From Promethearchaeota archaeon (GTDB lineage Archaea; Asgardarchaeota; Lokiarchaeia; Sigyniarchaeales; SOKP01), in assembly GCA_019057795.1 (NCBI GenBank), contig JAHLWS010000077.1:1-64000 (forward strand): DNA of 64,000 nucleotides, given 5' to 3'. How positions within the stretch are numbered: position 1 is the stretch's first letter; every line of letters begins with the position of its first letter. Of the stretch, positions 55,538 through 63,678 are shown piece after piece. The notes under the pieces are model-generated. The model searched no databases, was not told the origin of the DNA, and saw only the letters and a list, made by a program, of their open reading frames with translations. The position numbers and the translations under genes were made by a program.

Positions 55538-57004
55538 ATGGAAAAAATAAAGTCTGATCAAGAGAAAGTTTTAGAGGAAATATTAGGGAAAAAATGGAAA
55601 AATATTCCTCAAGTGGATAAAATTGAATGGAACACATTCGGAGTTAGAATTAAGGATGGTGACATTATTGGTTTAGGATTATCTAGGAATCAATTAACAA
55701 CTCTCCCAGAGTCAATAGGCAACCTAACATCGCTCCAAACACTAAAGTTGTGGAAAAATCAGTTGACAACCCTCCCGGAGTCAATAGTAAACCTTTCCTT
55801 CCTTAAAGAATTAGATTTACATTATAATAGTTTAACGACTCTCCCGGAGTCAATAGGAGATCTTACATCTCTCAAAACACTAGGTTTATCACACAATAGG
55901 TTAATAACCCTCCCGGAGTCAATAGGTGATCTAAAATCGCTCCAAAACCTAGATTTGTTTGATAATAAGTTAACGACCCTTCTGGAGTCTATAAGTGACC
56001 TAAAATCGCTCCAAACACTAGATCTGAGTGATAATAAGTTAACCACTCTCCCGGAGTCAATAGTAAACCTTTCCTCCCTTAAAGAATTAGATTTACAGGA
56101 TAATAGTTTAACGACTCTCCCGGAGTCAATAGGAGATCTTACATCACTCCAAACACTAGGTTTATCGCACAATAGGTTAATAACTCTCCCAGAGTCGATA
56201 GGCAATCTAGCATCGCTCCAAACACTATATTTAGGCGAAAATAAGTTTACGACTCTCCCAGAGTCAATAGTAAACCTTTCCTCCCTTAAATGGTTTGATT
56301 TAGGGGGTAATAGTTTAGCAACTCTCCCAGAGTCGATAGGCAATCTAGCATCGCTCCAAGCACTATTATTACATGAAAATAAGTTAATGACTCTCCCGGA
56401 GTCAATAGTAAACCTTTCCTCCCTTAAACGGTTTTATTTAGAGGGTAATCCGTTAAATCAGGAATTCAAAGGAATAATTAAAATGGCTGGAGATACTCAA
56501 TTTATACTAAGAAAACTAAGAGAAATTTTTGAAAAAGAAAGGTTAGAAAAAGAAAAGTTAAAAAAAGAAAGGTTAGAAAAAAGGTATAAAAGAGAGAGAC
56601 CAATTATTAAAAAGTTAATACAAGAAATGAAATTTTCAGACGCTGTTTTGAAGTTAAAAGATTTTAAAAATACTGCCAAAAGATATAATTTAAGCGAAAT
56701 TATTAATTGGACAGAGAAAAATTTAACACTTTGTAATATACAAATAATTAAAAAAACTGTTTTAGAGTTAGGAATTAAATTTGCCCGATTGCAAATTGCA
56801 GAAATTTCGGAAGTATCCGATCTAGATAACTTCCAATTAATTGTAGACACTGTAAACAATATGATTGATAATAAAGAAATATACGCCCAATATTTTTCTA
56901 GCACTAAATCTGTTGCGTTTGACCAGCAAGCAAATATTGATGAGATCGATAAACTAATGAGCGCATATAAAGATTGGGAAGATAAAGAGGTCGGAAAGAA
57001 ATAA
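55538..57004 (+). CDS. LRR protein with coiled coil and PCI-like tail
   Basis: Residues about 55-305 form eleven 23-residue leucine-rich repeats of the plant/Ras-binding type (LPESIGNLTSLQTLKLWKNQ). A highly charged coiled coil follows (about 325-355: EKERLEKEKLKKERLEKRYK). The C-terminal ~95 residues are the shared tail: VLELGIKFARLQIAEISEVS, MIDNKEIYAQYF, then DEIDKLMSAYKDWEDKE, a winged helix with a terminal acidic helix. The text resembles PCI-type winged helices. It lies between E1 and the JAMM peptidase. A recognition or substrate-adaptor role is inferred. Confidence 0.78.
   Translation: MEKIKSDQEKVLEEILGKKWKNIPQVDKIEWNTFGVRIKDGDIIGLGLSRNQLTTLPESIGNLTSLQTLKLWKNQLTTLPESIVNLSFLKELDLHYNSLTTLPESIGDLTSLKTLGLSHNRLITLPESIGDLKSLQNLDLFDNKLTTLLESISDLKSLQTLDLSDNKLTTLPESIVNLSSLKELDLQDNSLTTLPESIGDLTSLQTLGLSHNRLITLPESIGNLASLQTLYLGENKFTTLPESIVNLSSLKWFDLGGNSLATLPESIGNLASLQALLLHENKLMTLPESIVNLSSLKRFYLEGNPLNQEFKGIIKMAGDTQFILRKLREIFEKERLEKEKLKKERLEKRYKRERPIIKKLIQEMKFSDAVLKLKDFKNTAKRYNLSEIINWTEKNLTLCNIQIIKKTVLELGIKFARLQIAEISEVSDLDNFQLIVDTVNNMIDNKEIYAQYFSSTKSVAFDQQANIDEIDKLMSAYKDWEDKEVGKK
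55703..56461 (+). repeat. Eleven 69-bp tandem repeats encoding LRRs
   Basis: The DNA coding the leucine-rich repeats has a 69-base period with unusual identity (CTCCCGGAGTCAATAG recurs nearly unchanged). Repeats 2-3 and 6-7 are close copies of each other, so units of two or more repeats were duplicated recently. The number of repeats may vary between strains. Confidence 0.85.
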
Positions 57005-57062
57005 AAATTTTATAATCCAGTAAAATATTAAAAGAAATTCAGAAAATAAAGGGTGACAACCT

Positions 57063-58247
57063 ATAGAAACTTTTCATATCTCTGAAACACTCGTTAAGAT
57101 AATTAAAAATCAAGCGTTATTAAGCGAAAATGAGATATATGGGTGGTTAATCGGGTATCTAGAAGATAAAACTCCAAAAGTTTTAGCTATTATTGAATGT
57201 AAACGATTTGAGCAACAAACACTTATAAGTGCAATTCCACACGCCCAAGAATTTCAGGAAATAAGTTCTGTGATGCCGCAAGGAATAGGTCCTATTGGGA
57301 TATATCATTCACACCCGTTTTCTAGCGAAATTTTTCACAGTCATACTGACGATTCTACTTTGTTAAGTCTAAGTAATCAGTTTTCTAATTGCGTTTCGAT
57401 CGTAACAAATGGAAAAGATATTAATTATTACCAAATGGGAAAGGAGAGTAAAACTATAGAAATTAACGTTAAATATATCGAACCAGAGATTCCAAAGTTT
57501 TTATTAATTTTGTTTGATGAAACTCTTTTAATCAAGATAAATAAAAGTATTTTAAATAATGTAGAGAATGTCAGCAACTTAAAAATAAGAATTTTGAACG
57601 AAGTAAATAATTTTTTAGAGAATATCTGGAGCGATTTAGAGTTATTTGCGAACTATTCGAAGATATCTGAGAACGATGTTGTTACTAAATATTTAGTAAA
57701 TAATTTAAAAGCGCGTCCAATTCAACTAAAGATTTCAGCAGAAACGAAGAATAAAGGTAAAATCCAAATAGTAATAGACAACGATAATGAATCAAATATT
57801 ATAACTGATTCTATTGATAACGATTACAAGTATTATAGATTAGATTTAAATGCCAAAGTTCCAATTTATGTCAGCAACGATAATAAGATTTTCAAAGATA
57901 TAAATAACGCAATTAAGACAGAATTATTGAGCAATAATATTCTCCAAAAGATTTATAATTGTGTTATCGATTACGATAAAAAAATTATTATAACTCCCGA
58001 TGATTTTTATCTTAATTTCTTCGGATTTTATATAAGAGTTTTGTACTTCAATAAAAACGAATTAAACGAATTCGAATTTTCCCATAGAACTTTTGATTTG
58101 ATATATAAATTTATATCTCTATTTAATTCTCTTCTAAATAAAGAATTATCAAATAAATTCAAAAGCCAAATTAAAACGTTTTTTAATGATATAAAAAAAA
58201 TCTCTAAAAAATTTAGCTGGCATTATGAAATTAATAAAAACTATTAG
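57063..58247 (+). CDS. JAMM (MPN+) metallopeptidase, probable deconjugase
   Basis: The ORF track starts at 57270, inside the catalytic domain. The frame is open from 57057 and begins naturally at ATA 57063 after a GGGTGAC site, giving ETFHISETLVKIIKNQALLS and ENEIYGWLIG, the first part of the JAMM fold with its catalytic Glu (E22 or E24). The metal motif is IGIYHSHPFSSEIFHSHTDDS: H82, H84 and the Ser...Asp at 93-96, one residue longer than the classic HxHx7SxxD. Residues about 130-395 form an unrecognised beta-rich then helical region. In eukaryotes UFM1 is removed by cysteine peptidases (UFSPs); a JAMM enzyme beside a UFM1-like modifier is therefore a different solution, in line with the JAMM peptidases of other prokaryotic Ubl operons. 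Confidence 0.82.
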   Translation: METFHISETLVKIIKNQALLSENEIYGWLIGYLEDKTPKVLAIIECKRFEQQTLISAIPHAQEFQEISSVMPQGIGPIGIYHSHPFSSEIFHSHTDDSTLLSLSNQFSNCVSIVTNGKDINYYQMGKESKTIEINVKYIEPEIPKFLLILFDETLLIKINKSILNNVENVSNLKIRILNEVNNFLENIWSDLELFANYSKISENDVVTKYLVNNLKARPIQLKISAETKNKGKIQIVIDNDNESNIITDSIDNDYKYYRLDLNAKVPIYVSNDNKIFKDINNAIKTELLSNNILQKIYNCVIDYDKKIIITPDDFYLNFFGFYIRVLYFNKNELNEFEFSHRTFDLIYKFISLFNSLLNKELSNKFKSQIKTFFNDIKKISKKFSWHYEINKNY

Positions 58248-58286
58248 AAAATAATTAAAAATAGAAAGTATTTGAGATAAACAAAA

Positions 58287-59333
58287 ATGTCAAGATGGAC
58301 CGATTTTAAAATCTCTTTTGGAAAACCTGGTATCTTATCCAAGGATATGAAATTTCTAAAATTTCATGATGACTTTTTTACTATTGAATCATTAAAGTGG
58401 AACAATATAAATGATCTTAAATCAGATGAGATTTTAACTATAATAGAATTTTACGAAGAATTCCTCTTAAAATTCGATGAAATCTACCCAGAGTTTAAAT
58501 CGAAGAAATCTATCCAGAGTCTATATAAATTAGAAAATAAATATAAATTTCTTCGTTATTTATTTCCATTTCACTATATATTGGAAGATAGATTAAATTT
58601 CTTTAAAAACTTAAAAATTGGAATTGATTTTTGGAATCAAAAAAAATTTGATGGTGTTTTAAAACATTTTAAAATTATATATGATTCAATTTTAGAAATA
58701 GAAAAGGAAAAAACCTATGGGCAACGGTATAGGAAGTATAAAACAATGTACAGTTCTCCCACTCGTCCAGTCAATGACTATGTAGGAGGATTTAGTCGTG
58801 ATGATCTAAAGAATGGGAATTTTAATGAATTAATAAATGTAGTAAAAAATAGAACAGAGGATTTGAATCAGTTTTTCCAGTATAGAGAAATCATTGAATT
58901 ATTTAATGAAAATTACAAAATAAAGTCGTATAATAGAGCTTTTGACAATTATCTCAAAGCGGAGTATTATAGAAACAAGATCCAGCGTTCAAATTTAGCA
59001 TATTTTGGAATATTGGAAAAAGAAGAGAAATTTAAAGAAAAATTTGCGGTTGTATTACTAAATCTAACAAATAAAATTAGAAGAGTTGTATTGGATTTAG
59101 GTACTAAATTTACTAGATTAGAAATAAGAGAAATTAAAGAAAAATGTTATGTGGAATCCAAAGACCTCATAGTTAATGTCATTAAAAATATGATTAAAAA
59201 TCATGAAATCTATGCTGAATACTTTTCAAGTTCGAGTGCCATAGCATTTAATCAACAAGCAAATATTGAGGAAATAGATAATTTAATGAAAAAATATGAG
59301 CAGTGGGAAAAAGGAGAAAAAAGAAAAATTTAG
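58287..59333 (+). CDS. Helical protein with PCI-like tail
   Basis: Of 348 residues the first 250 are helical with one TPR-like stretch (IDFWNQKKFDGVLKHFKIIY) and an aromatic-rich region around YGQRYRKYKTMYSSPTRP; no family was recognised. The last ~85 residues are the shared tail: VVLDLGTKFTRLEIREIKEK, MIKNHEIYAEYF, AFNQQANIEEIDNLMKKYEQ. It is 39 bases after the JAMM gene, and 118 bases before the modifier gene. Its fixed place within the cassette suggests a structural or adaptor role in modification. Confidence 0.65.
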   Translation: MSRWTDFKISFGKPGILSKDMKFLKFHDDFFTIESLKWNNINDLKSDEILTIIEFYEEFLLKFDEIYPEFKSKKSIQSLYKLENKYKFLRYLFPFHYILEDRLNFFKNLKIGIDFWNQKKFDGVLKHFKIIYDSILEIEKEKTYGQRYRKYKTMYSSPTRPVNDYVGGFSRDDLKNGNFNELINVVKNRTEDLNQFFQYREIIELFNENYKIKSYNRAFDNYLKAEYYRNKIQRSNLAYFGILEKEEKFKEKFAVVLLNLTNKIRRVVLDLGTKFTRLEIREIKEKCYVESKDLIVNVIKNMIKNHEIYAEYFSSSSAIAFNQQANIEEIDNLMKKYEQWEKGEKRKI

Positions 59334-59451
59334 ATAAATCGAATATAAACATAGAGTTTTTAATAATTAAAATATCCCCGAATTAACAAAAAATTAAAAA
59401 AAATAATTTATGATATTAATTTAAGGTAAAAAGTTTAAGGTTAAGAATAAA

Positions 59452-59718
59452 ATGGCATCAGAATTAAATACGATATATTTTGTTAACAAATTTGGCTCAG
59501 AAAAAAAGCAAATCCCTTTTCCAATTGCTCCGAATATAAAATTAATGGATGTTATACCAGAGATTTCAAAAAAATTTGGAATATCATCTCAAAATATATG
59601 TATTGCTAATATGGGAGGGCAGGTTTTAACTTCTACAGATTTACTAAGCCCTGTTAGAGAATTAGTAGAAAAATTTGGCAACACATTCGATATTATAGAT
59701 CGAGGTATTGTTGGTTGA
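59452..59718 (+). CDS. UFM1-like ubiquitin-fold modifier ending in VG
   Basis: The 88-residue protein has the length and pattern of UFM1 (85 residues). Strands and the central helix are recognisable in NTIYFVNKF, KKQIPFPIAPNIKLMDVIPE and ISKKFGISSQNICIANMGGQ, which parallels the UFM1 stretch VLKFAAEEFKVPAATSAIITNDG. The C-terminus, FDIIDRGIVG, matches the UFM1 ending RIIPRDRVG at the same distance from the fold. Mature UFM1 ends in a single glycine after valine, unlike the GG of ubiquitin. Here nothing follows the glycine, so no processing peptidase is needed before activation. The stop codon overlaps the start of the E2 gene (TTGA), coupling their translation. It would be the substrate of the E1 at 54536. 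Confidence 0.85.
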   Translation: MASELNTIYFVNKFGSEKKQIPFPIAPNIKLMDVIPEISKKFGISSQNICIANMGGQVLTSTDLLSPVRELVEKFGNTFDIIDRGIVG

Positions 59719-60257
59719 GTACTACAAATTCTCGCTGGCAAAGGTCTATTTTAGACGAAATTATCCAAGAATTTCCTGAAAAATGGGTATCTGTGGGACC
59801 AAAACACCCTGCTTGGAAAGATCGTGTTAAATTAGAGATCGAAAAAATTATGCAATACATAAATTTTCTTAGAAATACAAAAAATAGACCTTGGTTTAAA
59901 TTATATCCCGAAAAAAATCCTCGTTATAACTATCTAATCTGGACTGGAAACTTACTCGTTCCAGACTATCCCGAAATTAATTTTGTTATTAAAGTACTCT
60001 TAACTTCTGAATATCCAAAAGTATGTCCACGATGTTTTGCTGAAGAAAAAATTGTGGAATATTGTGGAAAAATCTTTTTGAAAAATATCTGGGAACAAGA
60101 AGGTAAGAAATATGTAATGATATGCCATGAACACATGTCAAATACTCACGCTTGGAGAGAGAATCTCGGAATTGCTCACTTTTTTATACGACAAGTTTGG
60201 GTTTGGTGGGCTGCCCAACAAAATGTAATTATTAAAGAATATGATAAGAAAAAGTAA
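59715..60257 (+). CDS. UFC1-like E2 conjugating enzyme
   Basis: This 180-residue protein follows UFC1 (167 residues) along its length: an N-terminal helix, HPAWKDRVKLEIEKIMQYIN against the UFC1 text DRELWVQRLKEEYQSLIRYV, then NRPWFKLYPEKNPRYNYLIW and NFVIKVLLTSEYPKVCPRCF. The catalytic cysteine is expected in VMICHEHMSNTHAW (C137), matching KICLTDHFKPLWA of UFC1, and is followed by NLGIAHFFIRQ (UFC1 KFGLAHLMALG). As in UFC1 there is no HPN motif. An insertion holds extra cysteines (C104, C107, C117), perhaps a zinc site. The start TTG overlaps the modifier stop by four bases. It should accept the modifier as a thioester from C190 of the E1. Confidence 0.86.
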   Translation: MSTTNSRWQRSILDEIIQEFPEKWVSVGPKHPAWKDRVKLEIEKIMQYINFLRNTKNRPWFKLYPEKNPRYNYLIWTGNLLVPDYPEINFVIKVLLTSEYPKVCPRCFAEEKIVEYCGKIFLKNIWEQEGKKYVMICHEHMSNTHAWRENLGIAHFFIRQVWVWWAAQQNVIIKEYDKKK

Positions 60258-60327
60258 AAATGTTAAGTATTTAATAGAGCGATTAAAATATTAAAAGAAT
60301 TAAATAATGAAATTTAATTGATCTAAT

Positions 60328-61762
60328 ATGAAAATCCCAAAAGAAGCACAAAAATTGTTTAATCTAGCCAATGAACATAGTGATAATAAAGAATTTGAAA
60401 TAGCTTTAAAATATTTAAATCAAGCTTTAGAAATTGACCCTAATTACGCCGAGGCTATGAGTAAATTAGGTTATATACATTATCGGCTTGATTATAAAGA
60501 AATTTCAAAGGAAGAAGTGTTTAATCTCTCTAAAAAAGCCTTAGATTTGAATCCGAAATCTCCAATTGTGTGGCGATCTATGGGAATTGCTTATAAAAAT
60601 AAAAAAGAATACGATAAAGCAATCGAGTGCTATGATAAAGCGATCGAGTTGGATCCGAACTATGTCAATGGCTGGTATAGTATGGGAAGTGCTTATGATG
60701 ATAAAAAAAAATACGATAAAGCTATTGAGTGCTACAAAAAGGCAATCGAGTTAGATCCGAATGATGTATATGCCTGGAATAATATGGGAAATGCTTATAG
60801 TGATAAAAAAGAATACGATAAAGCAATCGAGTGCTATGAAAAAGCGGTTGAGATTGACCCGAATTATGTCTCTGCGTGGTATAATATGGGACTCGCTTAT
60901 AAACATAAAAAAGAATACGATAAAGCTATTGAGTGTTATGAAAAAGCGGTTGAGATTGACCCGAATTATGTCTCAACATGGATTAGTATGGGAATTGCTT
61001 ATTATAAAAAAAAATTTGTACGATAAAGCAATTCAGTGTTATGAAAAAGCGGTTGAGATTGACCCGAATTATGTCTCAACATGGATTAGTATGGGGATTG
61101 CTTATGAAAGTAAAAAAGAATACGATAAAGCAATCGAATGCTATGAAAAAGCACTCGAGTTAGATCCGAATCATGTATCTGCTTGGTATAGGATGGGAAT
61201 TGCTTATAGTGATAAAAAAGAGTACAATAAAGCAATCGAATGCTACGAAAAATCACTCGAGTTAGATCCGAATTATATCTTTGCCTGGATTGATATGAAA
61301 GATGCTAAAGAAGAACATAGGCGGAATAAATTGTATCAACTTTTTAGGGAACTTCAATCAATTTTGCGTGAAAAATATCCAGATTTTGATTTAACCAATT
61401 ATAAGAATTTTCTTAAAAGTGGAGTTATAGAAGTTCCTGAAGATTTTATTTCTGTAATTGAGAAATTAGATGTCTTATCTATAATACCTTTATCAATACA
61501 AAGTACAATAAGAGAAACAATATTAGAATTAGGTGTAAAATACAATCGCTTACAAATTGCCGAGATCGCTGAGAAATGCGGTGAGCCAGAAGATTGTATT
61601 ATTGTTGTTACCCATGATATGATTGAAAATAAAGATATCTATGCTGAATTTTTTAAATCGACTAAATCGCTTGTATTTGATCAACAGGCAAATATCGAAG
61701 AAATAGATAAATTAATGGATCAATATCGACAATGGGAAAAGGAAGGGATAAGCAAAAAATAA
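60328..61762 (+). CDS. TPR protein with PCI-like tail, frameshifted at a poly-A tract
   Basis: Two frames (60328-61026 and the one ending at 61762) make one protein of about 477 residues. The break is at nine A's (61006-61014); with eight, the text runs on as AYYKKNLYDKAIQCYEKAVE and preserves the exact 34-residue repeat. It contains nine or more TPRs, of which seven are near-identical (YDKAIECYEKAVEIDPNYVS). A helical linker follows, then the shared tail: LELGVKYNRLQIAEIAEKCG, MIENKDIYAEFF, IEEIDKLMDQYRQWEKE. The indel may be a sequencing error, a phase-variable switch or a slippage site. The gene lies 70 bases after E2. A role as adaptor or ligase partner is a guess. Confidence 0.7.
60571..61290 (+). 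repeat. About seven 102-bp tandem repeats encoding TPRs
   Basis: The 34-residue TPR units are nearly identical also in DNA (for example AAAGAATACGATAAAGC recurs). Such arrays gain and lose units by recombination and also make assembly uncertain, which matters for the frameshift inside the array. Confidence 0.8.
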
Positions 61763-61812
61763 TTATTGATTAATTAGATGTTTTAGAAAAAATTCTTTAA
61801 TTATTAATAAAT

Positions 61813-63450
61813 ATGGCGGATAGAGATAAAAATCTACAAAAATTTAGTAAAATTCTAAATGTATATAATGAAATTAATTTAGACAAAATGGCTAAATTAA
61901 TCGGATTTAGAAACTCTATAGATCTAGAACAATGGATTCTAGATTTGCCAGAAAAGTATCACACATATTTAACAATTAGAGGAAAAAATGTTATTATTCA
62001 ATCTAATATCTCGGAAACGATCGATGACCTATTAAATGAATTTGAAAAATGGGATAGTCGAAAAAGTGGAAAAATAATAGAAAGTATCGATTTAAGAAGA
62101 CCCTTTTTTAGAACAACATCGAAAACCGAATCATCCATTTTAGGAGATTCAAGATTAGGCTCTGCAGGTAAAAAGTTTCTTAGTTTATTGTCTACCCATA
62201 AAAGCATTACAAGAAACCGATTTATTAAGGTCTTTGAACTTGAAGCGCTCGTAGATATCGATGATTGGCTATTAGGCCTTCCGAAAGAATTAGGTATTTT
62301 TCTTAATGTAAAGGGCGATGTTATAAAATTCGAGCAAAAAGCTTCAGATAAAGCAAAATTGAAATTAGCCGAACATTTTGATGATTGGATTACAGATTCA
62401 ATGAATGAGTTGACAAAGATTGATGAATCCGCTGTTAGTAAAGAAATAAGAAGAATACCAAGTATTTTAGGAGATGGTTATCACGATTTTTTTAAAATGG
62501 ATATTAAAAAAGAAAAAAGAAAATTTCTTATTCTCCACTTAACAGGTGAAAACCAATTTACGACAAAATCTGATTATGGTGATAGAACTTATACGGCATT
62601 TACAGTTAATATGGATGTTAAAAAGAGTGTCTTAGATTTCCAGCCTGATATAATAGAAAAGGCAAAAAAATCAGTTATACAAAGTGAAATTTATCAGAGA
62701 AATGGAAAAAGGTATTATTATGTAAGCCCCGCTGGTCGTCATATTAGCCGACTAATTAGAACATCGGAAAAGGATTTTCAAATTAGGTTAAAAAACCTTT
62801 TGATTGAAGTGGTACCAGCAGAAAACTTCTCATTTTCAATTCTTTCTCCATCAAGAAAACAAAATATCTTACTTGTATCTTCACCTAGAAAAATGTGTGT
62901 TAAGTGTGGTGATATTTTTACACCTGTAATGTGGGATGGGTGGGAAATTAAGTATCTATCAACAAAAAATGTTTATATCTGTGAGGAATGTAATCCAAAA
63001 CTAAAAAAAACTGTTCAAGAAGAAAATGTTAATAGAGCTATGTGTGAGTTAAAAATTAAAAAAGTAATTTCAAAAAAAGCAAAGATAAGAATCTTTTCTA
63101 TATTAAATCTAATACTTCTTCTGGCTGTTGGATTGCCTTTATTATCATATATTTTCCCTATTATTATATTTACTATATTAGAGGTTTATTTATTAATAAA
63201 ATGGAAACTCATCTCTAACCAAATTAAAAATATGAGAACCGAGGAGTCTATTCGAAAAAAAGTGGTTTTAAATAGTGTTAAGCAGTATGATGGAAATTTA
63301 TTAAAAAAAAAATTTATACCTAAATTTTGTAAACAATGTCGTTGGTTTGATAAAAGCGACCAGAAATGTCATGTTGATGAAGAATCAGGAGAGATCTACG
63401 ACCATTTTAATTTAAATGGTGAAAAAGAGTGCTTCGAGCCAAGAAAATAA
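61813..63450 (+). CDS. Tandem winged-helix membrane protein with zinc pairs
   Basis: Residues 1-85 and about 110-200 are two tail-like winged-helix domains (LQKFSKILNVYNEINLDKMA ... LLNEFEKWDSR; KKFLSLLSTHKSITRNRFIK ... LAEHFDDWITD). A beta-rich middle (about 215-350: FLILHLTGENQFTTKSDYGD) is unrecognised. A cysteine pair CVKCGDIFTP and CEECNPKL (about 362-397) look like a zinc site. Two membrane segments follow (IFSILNLILLLAVGLPLLSY and FPIIIFTILEVYLLIKW). A final cysteine-rich end (FCKQCRWFDKSDQKC) closes the protein. Tandem winged helices plus a membrane anchor recall DDRGK1/UFL1, which fix UFM1 ligation to the ER membrane, so this is a second candidate ligase or anchor. That comparison is architectural only. 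Confidence 0.62.
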   Translation: MADRDKNLQKFSKILNVYNEINLDKMAKLIGFRNSIDLEQWILDLPEKYHTYLTIRGKNVIIQSNISETIDDLLNEFEKWDSRKSGKIIESIDLRRPFFRTTSKTESSILGDSRLGSAGKKFLSLLSTHKSITRNRFIKVFELEALVDIDDWLLGLPKELGIFLNVKGDVIKFEQKASDKAKLKLAEHFDDWITDSMNELTKIDESAVSKEIRRIPSILGDGYHDFFKMDIKKEKRKFLILHLTGENQFTTKSDYGDRTYTAFTVNMDVKKSVLDFQPDIIEKAKKSVIQSEIYQRNGKRYYYVSPAGRHISRLIRTSEKDFQIRLKNLLIEVVPAENFSFSILSPSRKQNILLVSSPRKMCVKCGDIFTPVMWDGWEIKYLSTKNVYICEECNPKLKKTVQEENVNRAMCELKIKKVISKKAKIRIFSILNLILLLAVGLPLLSYIFPIIIFTILEVYLLIKWKLISNQIKNMRTEESIRKKVVLNSVKQYDGNLLKKKFIPKFCKQCRWFDKSDQKCHVDEESGEIYDHFNLNGEKECFEPRK

Positions 63451-63508
63451 TTAATTGAAGAAAAGTTTGAAAGTTTCTGATAGAATAAGGATAACAAAAA
63501 GTTAATAT

Positions 63509-63637
63509 GTTATCCCGGAAATTGTTTTTAAAATCAAGGGCTTAGAAACTTTAAGCTTAAGTGCTAATCGGCTAAAAAATATTCCAGAGGAAATTTCTAC
63601 TCCATATTTTCTCTTTTTAAATCAATCAATTGCATAG
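63509..63637 (+). pseudogene. LRR remnant
   Basis: A 42-codon frame without a start reads VIPEIVFKIKGLETLSLSAN, RLKNIPEEI and then stops. It is one leucine-rich repeat with flanks, of the same type as in the LRR genes upstream, and probably the leftover of another copy. It lies between the convergent genes at 61813 and 63679. Confidence 0.5.
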
Positions 63638-63678
63638 ACGAGAAAGAAATTGTATCCATATCTCAAAGAAATTTAGTA

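Noticed and set aside
55822-56343. Minus-strand ORF of 173 residues with repeats (LPIDSGRVV)
   Set aside because: It is the mirror image of the LRR repeats on the plus strand, whose protein pattern is clear.
59452-59718. MoaD/ThiS or SAMP-type sulfur carrier
   Set aside because: Those end in GG. This protein ends in VG, is close in layout to UFM1 and overlaps an E2 gene.
60761-61762. Separate gene starting at 60761
   Set aside because: The first ~80 codons are out-of-frame shadow of the TPR array (MMYMPGIIWEMLIVIKKNT). Only the part after the poly-A tract is real and belongs to the gene at 60328.
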